Origin: VGJV01 sp964646415
GTDB lineage: Bacteria > Patescibacteriota > Minisyncoccia > UBA6257 > 2-01-FULL-56-20
Length of the DNA stretch: 35,124 bases
NCBI GenBank assembly: GCA_964646415.1
Contig: CAZYEL010000011.1
Location: 1-35,124 of the forward strand
Direction: 5' to 3'
How positions within the stretch are numbered: position 1 is the stretch's first letter; each line of letters opens with the position of its first letter. Under the pieces are notes generated by a model. The model saw nothing but the letters and a program-made list of their open reading frames with translations. It had not been told where the DNA came from and searched no databases. The translations under genes were made by a program, and so were the position numbers. This document shows, one piece after another, positions 1 through 7,525 of the stretch.

Positions 1-110
1 ATGGTTTTTCAAGAATTATCGCGCCGATCATTCTAATTCAAAAGGGAATGCGGGATCCTCTAGGGATACGGATTTTAATAACCAAAAAGTAGATTATTTT
101 TACCTTACCT

Positions 111-965
111 ATGAGTGACACTATTCGCCGCATATCTGGAGGGATGGCCACGCTTTCCGGAGGTACACGACGCACATTGGACTTGGACCGGCCATGGCAA
201 AATCAAGGGAAAAAGATAAATCCTTCCACTTGTCCGTTCTGCACAAAGAACGAGCAACCGATTTCAAGACATGACCATGGAGCAGGAGGAAAATGGAAAG
301 TGCTCCAAAATCTATACACGCCGTATGAATTTCATCGGCTCGTCATGCCTGAAGGACCCTGCTGGCCAGAGAATGAACTCCGCGTCTTAGGAGGCCCGGA
401 ACGACTCGCGGGAGGACTTAAAACCGTCCGGGAAGCAATGCCGGTACACGATGCGCCTCGAGAGTGTGTAATTGGCATCAATGTGGGGGACTTTGTCCGC
501 CAGACAATCGGACATTTCCACATTCATGTGACTAACTCGGTGTACCTGGGAGAAAACACTCCCGCTGAAGCCCTCACCTTCACCGAAGACTTAGTTGTAT
601 TTCGCGACCGAGGACTCACGGTGGTGGCGGATGGGTTCCGGGCTGGGCAGTGCTTCATCCAACCGGAGACAAATTCGGGGTTTCTCTCTTGGACATCAAC
701 CACCGAAGAAGACCTCGCCTATGTGCTCCATCGGTTAGTTGTGCTGGGGAACGAGAAGTTCCGAAGTCTTCAAGGCTTCCCGCCGGACTTCACCATCGGC
801 ATCGAGGTGTGCCGTGGGATGTTTTCGGAGGTGCTGTACACGCCCATCCTCACGCATCCCGGTTTTCCGGAGATGCTTGCCGTGCGGCGCATGAACCGTC
901 AGCAAGCCTTCACGCTCCCCTGGCCGCACAAGGTGACCGCGAAACATCTCCGTGGAGAAATCTGA
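111..965 (+). CDS. HIT/GalT-superfamily nucleotidyltransferase-like protein, copy 1
   Basis: A 284-residue protein with a CPFC zinc-type motif at C41-C44, a histidine triad HFHIH at 135-139, and a second conserved block RAGQCFIQP near 177-185. This layout (N-terminal CxxC, central HxHxH) resembles the galactose-1-phosphate uridylyltransferase branch of the HIT fold, whose members transfer or hydrolyse nucleotidyl groups from sugar phosphates. GalT proper has HPHxQ at the nucleophile; here the last position is His, as in HIT hydrolases, so substrate and reaction are open. A paralog with the same blocks lies at 5962-6819. It is the first gene of the window, on the plus strand, and converges on the minus-strand gene at 1013. 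No good ribosome binding site is visible before the ATG; the upstream 110 bp are AT-rich and hold no gene. Cytoplasmic, no signal peptide. Superfamily call is fairly sure, function is not. Confidence 0.75.
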   Translation: MSDTIRRISGGMATLSGGTRRTLDLDRPWQNQGKKINPSTCPFCTKNEQPISRHDHGAGGKWKVLQNLYTPYEFHRLVMPEGPCWPENELRVLGGPERLAGGLKTVREAMPVHDAPRECVIGINVGDFVRQTIGHFHIHVTNSVYLGENTPAEALTFTEDLVVFRDRGLTVVADGFRAGQCFIQPETNSGFLSWTSTTEEDLAYVLHRLVVLGNEKFRSLQGFPPDFTIGIEVCRGMFSEVLYTPILTHPGFPEMLAVRRMNRQQAFTLPWPHKVTAKHLRGEI

Positions 966-980
966 AGCAAGGACAAAGAG

Positions 981-1012
981 AACCGCCATTCCACAAGGCA
1001 ATGTCGGTTTTT
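981..1012 (+). terminator. Rho-independent terminator after copy-1 GalT-like gene
   Basis: A hairpin with arms 981-990 and 1000-1009 (one mismatch) is followed by a T-rich tract at 1008-1012. It lies 15 nt after the stop at 965 and abuts the end of the convergent gene at 1013. Confidence 0.7.
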
Positions 1013-1552
1013 CTATTTCACGCCGCCTCCCTCTCCTTTTCCGTTCACCCTTTCAAGATACTTTTTCAAAAGCCATGAACTTGACTGCACCTTCCCGCCG
1101 TCGCCAATATTAAATATCATTTTGATTCCATATGTCTGGCAAGTTTGAATATCCGCGTGAAGCGAGGAATTTGGATCACTCGCATTCTTCTCGTCGCGGT
1201 CGCCCCCGTTCGCGAAAATATCCGGCTTGAGCTCTTTAAGCTCGCGGGAAACACTCATATCGTGGGGAGTTTTTGGATTTTCTGGATGCTTTGTGAGCAA
1301 TACGCGATCCACCGGTTTTAAAACCGCGATTATTTCCTTCCGCTCCGCTTCCGGCATAAACACGTGTCTTTTTTTCTTCTTCAACCAATTATCGTTGTTC
1401 AAAATCACCACCAGCACATCACCCAGCTTTTTCGCCTCCTCGAAAAGACGGACATGCCCCACGTGAATCGGGTCGAATCCGCCGGAAACGGCAACCACCA
1501 CGGGCCGGCGCTTTACCGCACTGCCTAAAGTAAGTTTCTTAGTGTTCGGCAT
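1013..1552 (-). CDS. Cytidylyltransferase-like (RfaE2/TagD-type) nucleotidyltransferase
   Basis: A 179-residue nucleotidyltransferase of the HxGH family. The N-terminal block SGGFDPIHVGHVRLF has the GGFDxxHxGH signature that binds the NTP phosphates; the end of the protein (SSSWLLKKYLE) is the family's usual terminal helix. Relatives include D-glycero-beta-D-manno-heptose-1-phosphate adenylyltransferase (HldE C-terminal domain/RfaE2) and glycerol-3-phosphate cytidylyltransferase. The setting among heptose genes favours a sugar or polyol phosphate, but the sequence does not decide the substrate. The start is set at the ATG at 1552 because the family domain begins about 17 residues later. The -10-like box TACCAT lies 6 nt upstream, and a longer version would run across the divergent flippase gene. 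Only 31 bp separate it from the flippase start. Confidence 0.8.
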   Translation of the reverse strand: MPNTKKLTLGSAVKRRPVVVAVSGGFDPIHVGHVRLFEEAKKLGDVLVVILNNDNWLKKKKRHVFMPEAERKEIIAVLKPVDRVLLTKHPENPKTPHDMSVSRELKELKPDIFANGGDRDEKNASDPNSSLHADIQTCQTYGIKMIFNIGDGGKVQSSSWLLKKYLERVNGKGEGGGVK

Positions 1553-1583
1553 GGAAATATGGTATTTAGTATACAATACGCAC
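1553..1583. promoter_or_regulatory. 31-bp divergent promoter region, both transcripts probably leaderless
   Basis: On the plus strand TACAAT (1572-1577) is 6 nt before the flippase ATG at 1584. On the minus strand TACCAT lies 6 nt before the ATG at 1552. Neither gene has room for a Shine-Dalgarno leader. Inferred from spacing only; no clear -35 boxes are seen. Confidence 0.5.
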
Positions 1584-3053
1584 ATGTGGCGCAAAGTAAA
1601 ATCCTTCCTCTTTACTAACATCACCACGCGCCAGACGGTGGCGAAAAACACATTTTGGCTCGCGCTCTCGAATTTCGGCGGGCGGCTTATCCGCGCCGTT
1701 ATCATTATATACGGAGCGCGCATACTGGGCGCCGCCGGCTGGGGGGTGTTCTCCTATGGCGTGACGCTCGCCGCATTTCTCACTCCCTTTACCGATGTAG
1801 GACTCAGCCAAGTACTCATCCGCGAAACCTCGAAGAACCCCGACCCCGAGCACCGCGCGCGAATACTTTCCACCACCTTTGTCATAAAACTGGCGCTGCT
1901 CGTGGTGGGCATCGGTATCGTAGTATTCCTCGCTCCCCTCTTCACCACCATTGAAGCGGCGAAACCGCTTCTCCCCATTATCGCTTTTCTCCTCGCGTTC
2001 GACTCCCTCCGGGAATTCGGCTCGGCGGTCATCCGCGCGATGGAAAAAATGGAGTGGGAGGCGGGACTTTTCCTTCTCACCAACGTGGCAATCGTGGTAT
2101 TCGGCTTCGTGTTCCTCGCCGTCGTTCCCACTCCCGCCTCGTTTACCTATGCCTACGCTTTCGGCACCGCCGCAGGAGCGGCGGCAACTTTTTTCGCGCT
2201 CCGGAAACATTTCCCGCGTCGGTTCATTTCGCGTTTCACTCCGGCGCTCGTGAAGCCGATATTCACCGCCGCATGGCCACTCTCCATCGCTGCGCTCCTG
2301 GGGCTCCTCATGCTCCACACCGACGTGCTTATTATCGGCTGGCTCCGTTCCGCGGAGGAAGTGGGGTTCTACGCTGCCGCCTACCGCATCGTGCAATTGC
2401 TCTACCTTATACCCGCCATCTTTGCGATAAGCGCATTTCCCACCTTCTCGCGCCTCGCAGGACACGACCAGCCACTCATGCGCACCGCGCTTGAGCGCAC
2501 CCTTACTATGGTTCTTTTAATGGCGCTGCCGCTGGTGGTAGGAGGGACTCTCCTTGCGTCGCAACTCATTACATTCCTCTTCAGCGCGGAATTCCTCCCC
2601 GGCACGGGCGCATTCAGCATCCTCCTCGTCACACTTCTTATAGACTTTCCCGTAGTCATCCTCTCGAACGCGCTCTTTGCCTACAATCGCCCGCGGGTGC
2701 TTATCGCATACGCCGCAATCGGGGGCAGCGCGAACATCGTGCTCGACCTCATTTTTATTCCTGCATTCGGCATCACCGGTGTGGCATGGGCCACGCTCTT
2801 CGCGCAAATCCTGAGTAATATCTACCTTTGGAGCGTGATGAAAAAACTCAACCGCTTTTCCATAATCCCCCACCTCAAAATTGGGCTTGGAGCGGCGCTT
2901 TGCATGGGAGTGGTAACCTACGGCCTCTCCGCGCTTCACGTCCACGTCATCGGTACCATCGCAATAAGTGCCGCGGTGTACGGACTCGCGCTCTATTTCT
3001 TCAAAGAACCAATGCTTAAAGAAATGAGAGGGGCGCTGCAACACACGGGGTAA
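1584..3053 (+). CDS. Wzx/MATE-type polysaccharide flippase (MOP superfamily)
   Basis: A 489-residue polytopic membrane protein, with about 12-14 hydrophobic segments spread over the whole length and a short basic N-terminus. The opening (AKNTFWLALSNFGGRLIRAV) and the segment with GxxxYGxxxxL-like spacing are typical of polysaccharide biosynthesis proteins of the RfbX/Wzx family. These flip undecaprenyl-linked sugar units across the cytoplasmic membrane. The length fits the family. It is the expected exporter for glycans built by the surrounding glycosyltransferases. The start at 1584 is chosen because the -10 box TACAAT is 6 nt upstream; an in-frame ATG at 1542 would overlap the divergent gene. 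The next gene (3079, minus strand) converges on it after 25 bp. Family call is firm; the exact glycan is unknown. Confidence 0.88.
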   Translation: MWRKVKSFLFTNITTRQTVAKNTFWLALSNFGGRLIRAVIIIYGARILGAAGWGVFSYGVTLAAFLTPFTDVGLSQVLIRETSKNPDPEHRARILSTTFVIKLALLVVGIGIVVFLAPLFTTIEAAKPLLPIIAFLLAFDSLREFGSAVIRAMEKMEWEAGLFLLTNVAIVVFGFVFLAVVPTPASFTYAYAFGTAAGAAATFFALRKHFPRRFISRFTPALVKPIFTAAWPLSIAALLGLLMLHTDVLIIGWLRSAEEVGFYAAAYRIVQLLYLIPAIFAISAFPTFSRLAGHDQPLMRTALERTLTMVLLMALPLVVGGTLLASQLITFLFSAEFLPGTGAFSILLVTLLIDFPVVILSNALFAYNRPRVLIAYAAIGGSANIVLDLIFIPAFGITGVAWATLFAQILSNIYLWSVMKKLNRFSIIPHLKIGLGAALCMGVVTYGLSALHVHVIGTIAISAAVYGLALYFFKEPMLKEMRGALQHTG

Positions 3054-3078
3054 AACCCCGAAGACTCATCCTTGGAAG

Positions 3079-3909
3079 TCACCGGGAAAAGAGTGCTTTC
3101 TTCAAACGTGAGAGCGGTGCATTCAGGAAGCGCTTCAGCCACGCCGGCACGTATGCGTACGCGAAGTATAAAACCGCGAACCCCAGTCCGAGAATGTAGC
3201 GGGGGTATTGCCGCCGGTAACGGTGCACAATCCGGAACGCCGCCCGCGCGGCCTCCCGCTGCTTGCTAAACGACGACCCCTGTTCCCACATGGTGTACGT
3301 CGTGAAATACTCCGGGAAATTGCAAAGTTTCCCGTGAAGCCCAAGCTTCAACCAAAAATCCCAATCCGCGAACTGCCGGATGGTTGCGTCGTAAAGCCCT
3401 GCGCGTACTGCCGTCTCGCGGCGAAAAAGCGTCGTCGCATTCGCCATTGGGTTTGCGTAAAGCGCCCTGCGGCGGATCGCCTCGTCCGTCTGGGGCTTCA
3501 AGGTGCGGAATAATTCCTTTCCCAAAGAGTCCACCGCAACAATACCCGCCCCGCAACCGATGTAATCCTTATGCGCATCGAGGAACGCAACCTGTTTCTC
3601 GAGCTTCTTCTCGTCAAGCCACCGGTCATCGTCATCGAGAATCGCCACATACTCGCCCCTAGCCTCCTTCAGCCCCGCATTCGATGCCTGCGCAATCGTA
3701 CCGCGCATAGTGCGATGGATATAACGGATGCGCGAGTCGGCGGCGCAGTATGGCGCCACCGAATCGGCAGTCGCATTATCCGCGCTGTCATCCACGATAA
3801 GGAGTTCCCAATCCCTGAACGTTTGCGTAAGCGCGGACTCAATCGCCTTCCCGATAAGCTTCGGGCGGTTGTAGGTTACGATGAGCACCGTCACTTTTGG
3901 GCTTGCCAT
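3079..3909 (-). CDS. Family 2 glycosyltransferase
   Basis: A 276-residue GT-A fold glycosyltransferase. The N-terminus VTVLIVTYNRPKLIGKAIES, the nucleotide-binding VDDSADN stretch and the metal-binding DXD-type motif ILDDDDRW (residues about 91-98) are classic GT2 marks. A later FADWDFWLKL block matches the ED/acceptor region. The C-terminus has a hydrophobic stretch (YILGLGFAVLYFAYAYVPAW) followed by basic residues, suggesting membrane association. It probably adds one sugar to a lipid-linked glycan; donor and acceptor cannot be told. It converges on the flippase gene. A -10-like box lies 7 nt before its ATG. Confidence 0.88.
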   Translation of the reverse strand: MASPKVTVLIVTYNRPKLIGKAIESALTQTFRDWELLIVDDSADNATADSVAPYCAADSRIRYIHRTMRGTIAQASNAGLKEARGEYVAILDDDDRWLDEKKLEKQVAFLDAHKDYIGCGAGIVAVDSLGKELFRTLKPQTDEAIRRRALYANPMANATTLFRRETAVRAGLYDATIRQFADWDFWLKLGLHGKLCNFPEYFTTYTMWEQGSSFSKQREAARAAFRIVHRYRRQYPRYILGLGFAVLYFAYAYVPAWLKRFLNAPLSRLKKALFSR

Positions 3910-3916
3910 GCTCTAC

Positions 3917-3925
3917 AGCGTAGCA
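3917..3925 (-). promoter_or_regulatory. Extended -10 box for a leaderless transcript of the GT2 gene
   Basis: Minus-strand TGCTACGCT is followed after 7 nt by the ATG at 3909. The TGN extension is the same as that seen before the nucleotidyltransferase gene starting at 5823 (TGCTACACT). Confidence 0.45.
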
Positions 3926-3973
3926 AAACCGGAGGGAAATAGACAAATCCGGTAAACCTGCTTGAATAGGGAA

Positions 3974-4933
3974 ATGGACGCAAAGAAGTACTCCCGCGAA
4001 CTCATACAACGCCTTCCGGAATTCGAGGGCGGATTCGCGCACGCCATCCGCGCCACCATTGAAGCGGGCTACGCCATAAAAACGCTCGCGGGAAAAGGAA
4101 CCGAAACCGCAAAAGAGAGCCACCGCTCCGTTGCGGGCGAGGGCGACGCGCGCTCCCAAAAGATTCTTCTCGCAGGATATGCCGAAGCGTTCCCGCAGGC
4201 GAATTTCCTCTGCGAAGAAGCGACAAGACATCCCCGCGCGCTCCCCCTCGAGAACCCCGCGGGAATCCTTGAGGGCACCGCGCTCGTGGTAGACCCGGTA
4301 GACTGCACCGTAAGCTTCGCCGCAAACACGGGAGACTGGTCGGTGGGAGCGGGGCTCATGGAGCAGGGTATCCCGGTGGGAAGCATCCTCTTCACCCCGG
4401 CGAAAAACGGCGGGCTCGTCATCGCAAGCCATAAAAAGAGCGGGCTCGTCTCGCTTGAGTGGAGCGGATCAACCAAAACGCGCCACCAGAAAACCGCGAA
4501 AGAGAAACCACTCAAAGAAAGCACTGTCTATTTTGGAGTTGATACGATGCGCTACCCCGCGCTCGCAACAATGTGGACCTCACTCACAAGCCGTGCCCGC
4601 GCAGTGATGACAATTCCCTCGGCGCTCCTCGGGCTGGGACTCGCCGCCATGGGGCGCGCGGAAGGGGTAATCCAGACGCCCCAGCGGATATGGGACATCG
4701 TGCCGCTCCTCCATGCGCTGAAAGCAACGGGGAAGAAGATCGTATTCTATCGGATTCATCCCGCAACGGGGAAAATCCGGTGGGTGAAGGAACTCGATTT
4801 CGACGCCTTCTGCTACGCGCCGGAAAAACGCGTGGGACTCATCGCGGGCCAGCCCGGAACCGTGAAAAAGCTCTGTGCAATGCTTGAAGCGGCGGGGCCG
4901 CTCGTGAAAACAAACACAAAGCTCCGGGACTAA
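3974..4933 (+). CDS. Inositol-monophosphatase-family (IMPase/FBPase-like) protein
   Basis: A protein of about 319 residues with the ordered metal-site motifs of the IMPase superfamily: an acidic CEEA block, VVDPVDCTVSF in place of the usual DPIDGT, and a late WDIVPLL block in place of WDxAA. The family removes phosphate from inositol or sugar phosphates or from 3'-phosphoadenosine compounds, using two or three Mg ions. The Gly of DPIDGT is Cys here and the WD motif is altered, so activity may be modified. The ATG at 3974 is taken as start because AGGGA precedes it closely; a TTG at 3962 is also in frame. The gene stands alone on the plus strand, followed by a terminator. A role in sugar-phosphate metabolism is inferred from context. 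Confidence 0.75.
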   Translation: MDAKKYSRELIQRLPEFEGGFAHAIRATIEAGYAIKTLAGKGTETAKESHRSVAGEGDARSQKILLAGYAEAFPQANFLCEEATRHPRALPLENPAGILEGTALVVDPVDCTVSFAANTGDWSVGAGLMEQGIPVGSILFTPAKNGGLVIASHKKSGLVSLEWSGSTKTRHQKTAKEKPLKESTVYFGVDTMRYPALATMWTSLTSRARAVMTIPSALLGLGLAAMGRAEGVIQTPQRIWDIVPLLHALKATGKKIVFYRIHPATGKIRWVKELDFDAFCYAPEKRVGLIAGQPGTVKKLCAMLEAAGPLVKTNTKLRD

Positions 4934-4956
4934 ATCCAAAAACGCAAACGTATCGC

Positions 4957-4979
4957 GCCGATTCATCATCGGCTTTTTT
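4957..4979 (+). terminator. Rho-independent terminator after IMPase-like gene
   Basis: The stem GCCGAT/ATCGGC (4957-4962 and 4968-4973) has a 5-nt loop and six T (4974-4979), 23 nt after the stop. Confidence 0.85.
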
Positions 4980-5005
4980 CTTTTCTTGTGGCACATGCCT
5001 CATTA

Positions 5006-5037
5006 GTACACTGTTCTACGATCGTAGAACAGTGTAC
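5006..5037. repeat. Perfect 32-bp palindrome between convergent genes
   Basis: The two 16-bp arms of this perfect palindrome meet at the centre TACGATCGTA and the ends are GTACAC and GTGTAC. There is no T-run, so it is not a standard terminator. It lies between the converging ends of the IMPase-like gene and the nucleotidyltransferase gene. Confidence 0.85.
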
Positions 5038-5067
5038 AACATCGCACGGAACCAAGCCCACTGTCCC

Positions 5068-5823
5068 CTAAGCCTTCCCTTCGCTCTGCAGTTTCCGCAC
5101 ATTCTCTTCCACCTCCTTCCACTTCTCCACCGTATCAATCCCCTTTGAATAATCGTCGCATTCGTAGCTGTAGAACTTCAGGTTGCGCTTCACGATATCG
5201 GACATGAGTTTCTTCCCAAGGTCGTATGCGGTGTTCTCGGGCACATACGAGAGAATTTCTTTCCGCATGATAAACACTCCCCGCATACGATAGGCGTTGG
5301 GGTAGACGGCAGTGTGCGGTTTCGTGTGAATCGCGACAAACTTCCCGTCCGCATCGAGCTCCGCCACGTCAGCGTCCGCATAGTCCTGCGTCTTCTTCAT
5401 GCGCTGCATACCGAGGGCGTCCGCGGGCTTCTTCGCCCAGTCTTCCGCCATCTTCGTGTAATCCACCAAACTGAACGTGTCGCCGTAGATAAAGAAAAAC
5501 TCGTCGTTAAGGTGATACTCTCCGCCCGAGGCGGAAAACGCCTTGATGCCGCCCGCAGAACCGAGCGGCTCCTTTTCCACAAAATAGTTTATTTTCACTC
5601 CCCACTTTGAGCCGTCACCGAAGTAGTTTGTGATAACGTCCGGCAAATACTGAAGCGTGAAGAAAAATTCCGTAACGCCGTGTTTCTTGAACTGGTCCAC
5701 GTGCCACTCAAGGAGCGGCTTCCCCAAAATGGGAATCATCACCTTGGGAATCGTCTCCGTCGTGGGACGTAACCTTGTCCCCTGCCCCCCCGCCGCAATC
5801 ACCGCCTGCGTAATTTTTTGCAT
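5068..5823 (-). CDS. Sugar-1-phosphate nucleotidyltransferase (HddC/RfbA/GlmU-N type)
   Basis: A 251-residue GT-A-like pyrophosphorylase. Near the N-terminus is AVIAAGGQGTRLRPTTETIP followed by KVMIPILGKPLLE, the G-G-x-G-T-R-L-x-P NTP-binding loop with its partner Lys. EKEPLGSAGGIKAF is the base/sugar contact block, and IYGDTF replaces the usual NGD metal motif. Such enzymes make NDP-sugars from sugar 1-phosphate and NTP. There is no C-terminal hexapeptide domain, as in the HddC/RmlA group. Within this locus it could activate a heptose or hexose phosphate; the base and sugar are not decided. The start at 5823 is preceded 6 nt upstream by TACACT, so the transcript is probably leaderless. It is divergent from the GalT-like gene at 5962. 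Confidence 0.85.
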   Translation of the reverse strand: MQKITQAVIAAGGQGTRLRPTTETIPKVMIPILGKPLLEWHVDQFKKHGVTEFFFTLQYLPDVITNYFGDGSKWGVKINYFVEKEPLGSAGGIKAFSASGGEYHLNDEFFFIYGDTFSLVDYTKMAEDWAKKPADALGMQRMKKTQDYADADVAELDADGKFVAIHTKPHTAVYPNAYRMRGVFIMRKEILSYVPENTAYDLGKKLMSDIVKRNLKFYSYECDDYSKGIDTVEKWKEVEENVRKLQSEGKA

Positions 5824-5829
5824 AAAAAA

Positions 5830-5838
5830 AGTGTAGCA
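5830..5838 (-). promoter_or_regulatory. Extended -10 box, leaderless start of nucleotidyltransferase gene
   Basis: Minus-strand TGCTACACT is followed by six T and the ATG at 5823, placing the expected transcription start at or next to the start codon. Confidence 0.5.
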
Positions 5839-5852
5839 CACGACACGGAAAA

Positions 5853-5881
5853 TTGACAAAAGATATTGAAATCACTAGAAT
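5853..5881 (+). promoter_or_regulatory. Sigma-70-type promoter of copy-2 GalT-like gene
   Basis: TTGACA (5853-5858), a 17-bp spacer and TAGAAT (5876-5881) fit the consensus closely. The predicted leader of about 75 nt ends in the strong Shine-Dalgarno sequence AAAGGAGGT (5946-5954), 7 nt before the ATG. Confidence 0.8.
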
Positions 5882-5961
5882 ATCGCCAGCTCAATGATAC
5901 CAAAATTAATAAGGAATTGTTGGGCGATGAATCACCCTTAACCTGAAAGGAGGTTTGCCCT

Positions 5962-6819
5962 ATGGCAACCCAACTTACTATTCAAACCTGGCCTCAAATC
6001 AACGGCCAACCGATCCGAACTATAGCAAGTAGCACGAAGAAAATTCCCCAGAAGTTCAACCGCGAACGATGGGAAGCGAACCTGCCGGTCGCTGATCCGG
6101 CCACCTGCGTGCTTTGCAAGGAAACGAACATCACGCACACCCATAACGATAAAGAAGAGGACTGGCGGGAAATGCCGAGCCTCTTTGCTCCCGAACCGTG
6201 GCACCAGCTCATCACTCCGGCGAGTTGTGCGAGCTGGACACCGGAGAAGACACGATTGATGGGCGGAGAAAACAAGATTGCAGTCGCGCTATTCCTCGCT
6301 AGGAACGCCATGGATCGCGAAAGCAAAACCGGCGCACAGTTCAGTTTGCAAGTCGGACCTCACGCGGCACAAAACCTCGGACATCCGCATTACCACCTCT
6401 ATCAAGATCACGACGTGGCGCCGATTGACCTCGGTTGGATCAAAGACCTTCTTAACACCGCCGGCCCTTCGAGCCTTATTTTCGAAGACGAAGGTTTGGA
6501 AGTGCGGACTGGCGGACATAGAACAGGACAATGCTTGTTCCTACCGACCACCGATTCTCCGTTCTTCAATGAAGGGTTCGCTGGAACCCTCAGCCGTGTC
6601 ATCGAGCTCTACGCGAGGAAATTCAAAAGCACAAAAGGGCTCTCACCTGACTACTCCCTTGAGCTCTGCGTTCGGGGTAGGAAAGTTGTCTTCGGCACCT
6701 TCATCCCCATACTGAATCAGATCGGCACGATGGAATGGCTCGCACTCTTCATGCCGAAGCACAAGGGCTGGAATCTCTTGTGGTCGCATGAAGAAACGGC
6801 TCGCTACTTGCGGGAGTAA
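5962..6819 (+). CDS. HIT/GalT-superfamily nucleotidyltransferase-like protein, copy 2
   Basis: A 285-residue paralog of the protein at 111-965. It has CVLC at C49-C52, the triad HPHYH at 141-145, RTGQCLFLP near 187-195 and a matching C-terminal block ending SHEETARYLRE. HPHYH is closer to the GalT HPHxQ motif than the HFHIH of copy 1. A nucleotidyl-transfer or hydrolysis role on a sugar nucleotide is the family expectation. Unlike most genes here it has a textbook promoter, an SD sequence and its own terminator, so it is a stand-alone, probably well expressed unit. The two copies differ in most residues, so the duplication is old or they were acquired separately. Cytoplasmic. Confidence 0.78.
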   Translation: MATQLTIQTWPQINGQPIRTIASSTKKIPQKFNRERWEANLPVADPATCVLCKETNITHTHNDKEEDWREMPSLFAPEPWHQLITPASCASWTPEKTRLMGGENKIAVALFLARNAMDRESKTGAQFSLQVGPHAAQNLGHPHYHLYQDHDVAPIDLGWIKDLLNTAGPSSLIFEDEGLEVRTGGHRTGQCLFLPTTDSPFFNEGFAGTLSRVIELYARKFKSTKGLSPDYSLELCVRGRKVVFGTFIPILNQIGTMEWLALFMPKHKGWNLLWSHEETARYLRE

Positions 6820-6862
6820 CCAACCAAGCTCAACAATTCAAAGAGAAAGGCTTAAAAAACTA

Positions 6863-6898
6863 AAGGGACTGCATCGCTGCGGTCCCTTAGTCGTTTTA
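6863..6898 (+). terminator. Rho-independent terminator after copy-2 GalT-like gene
   Basis: The stem AAGGGAC/GTCCCTT (6863-6869 and 6882-6888) has a 12-nt loop and is followed by a T-rich tail (GTCGTTTT). It lies between convergent genes. Confidence 0.75.
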
Positions 6899-6910
6899 AT
6901 GCATCGGAGC

Positions 6911-7471
6911 TTACTTCGTGAAGCTCAAGATTTGCGCAGCGGCGGCCTGCATGTTGGCTACGGTATAGTCCGGTTTCGCATCGGGGAAAAACTTGTCGTC
7001 CTCCCTGTTCCCGTCCGGATTCGTCTGTACGAGAATTGTTTTCATGCCGCCACGCTTCCCCGTTTCGATGTCGCGAAGTGAGTCTCCCACCATAAAACTT
7101 TGGGAGAGATCAATATCGAATTTCTTTACGGCTTCCTGCACCATCCCCTGGTCCGGTTTCCGGCAGGTGCAATGCTGAGGTTCTTTGAACCGATGCGGGC
7201 AAACAAACGCCGCATCAATCCGTGCACCTTGCGCGGTGAATTGCTCTGCGAGCATTCGGTTGATTCCCTCCGCTTCCGCTTGGGTGATTTTTCCCTTCTC
7301 GACGATGGGCTGGTTCGTAAGAATAATACAAAGAAAACCTGCTTCATTCAGTGCCTTTACTCCTTCCACCGCGCCGGGCAAAATCTTCAACTGCTCCGGC
7401 TTCGTGAGCTCAAGCACGTACTCGATGAGCGTGCCGTCCCGGTCGAGGAATACTGCAAATTTTTTATTCAT
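6911..7471 (-). CDS. HAD phosphatase, GmhB/histidinol-phosphatase type, copy A
   Basis: A 186-residue HAD-IIIA phosphatase. FLDRDGTL near residue 8 carries the nucleophile Asp and its acid/base partner. ILTNQP is motif II, CTCRKPDQGM is the zinc-binding Cys loop with the substrate Arg/Lys, and VGDSLRDI is the Mg-binding motif. GmhB removes the 7-phosphate from D-glycero-D-manno-heptose 1,7-bisphosphate. It lies at the end of a minus-strand series after a second GmhB-like gene, separated by a GC-rich hairpin. Two GmhB-type enzymes in a row may act on alpha and beta anomers or on different sugars (inference). Confidence 0.82.
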   Translation of the reverse strand: MNKKFAVFLDRDGTLIEYVLELTKPEQLKILPGAVEGVKALNEAGFLCIILTNQPIVEKGKITQAEAEGINRMLAEQFTAQGARIDAAFVCPHRFKEPQHCTCRKPDQGMVQEAVKKFDIDLSQSFMVGDSLRDIETGKRGGMKTILVQTNPDGNREDDKFFPDAKPDYTVANMQAAAAQILSFTK

Positions 7472-7480
7472 TGAAACTTA

Positions 7481-7520
7481 GCCCTGCCTACCGGCAGCCT
7501 GCCTGTCCGGTAGGCAGGGC
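7481..7520. repeat. GC-rich inverted repeat (CCTGCC-type) between the two HAD genes
   Basis: Perfect 14-bp arms 7481-7494 and 7507-7520 (GCCCTGCCTACCGG and its complement) enclose a 12-nt loop. It is flanked by fragments of the TTAGCC/CATTAGGATTTAGAC repeat family. Related CCTGCC/GGCAGG sequence occurs at 13875-13897 and inside the gene at 15646-15708. Confidence 0.8.
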
Positions 7521-7525
7521 AGGCA

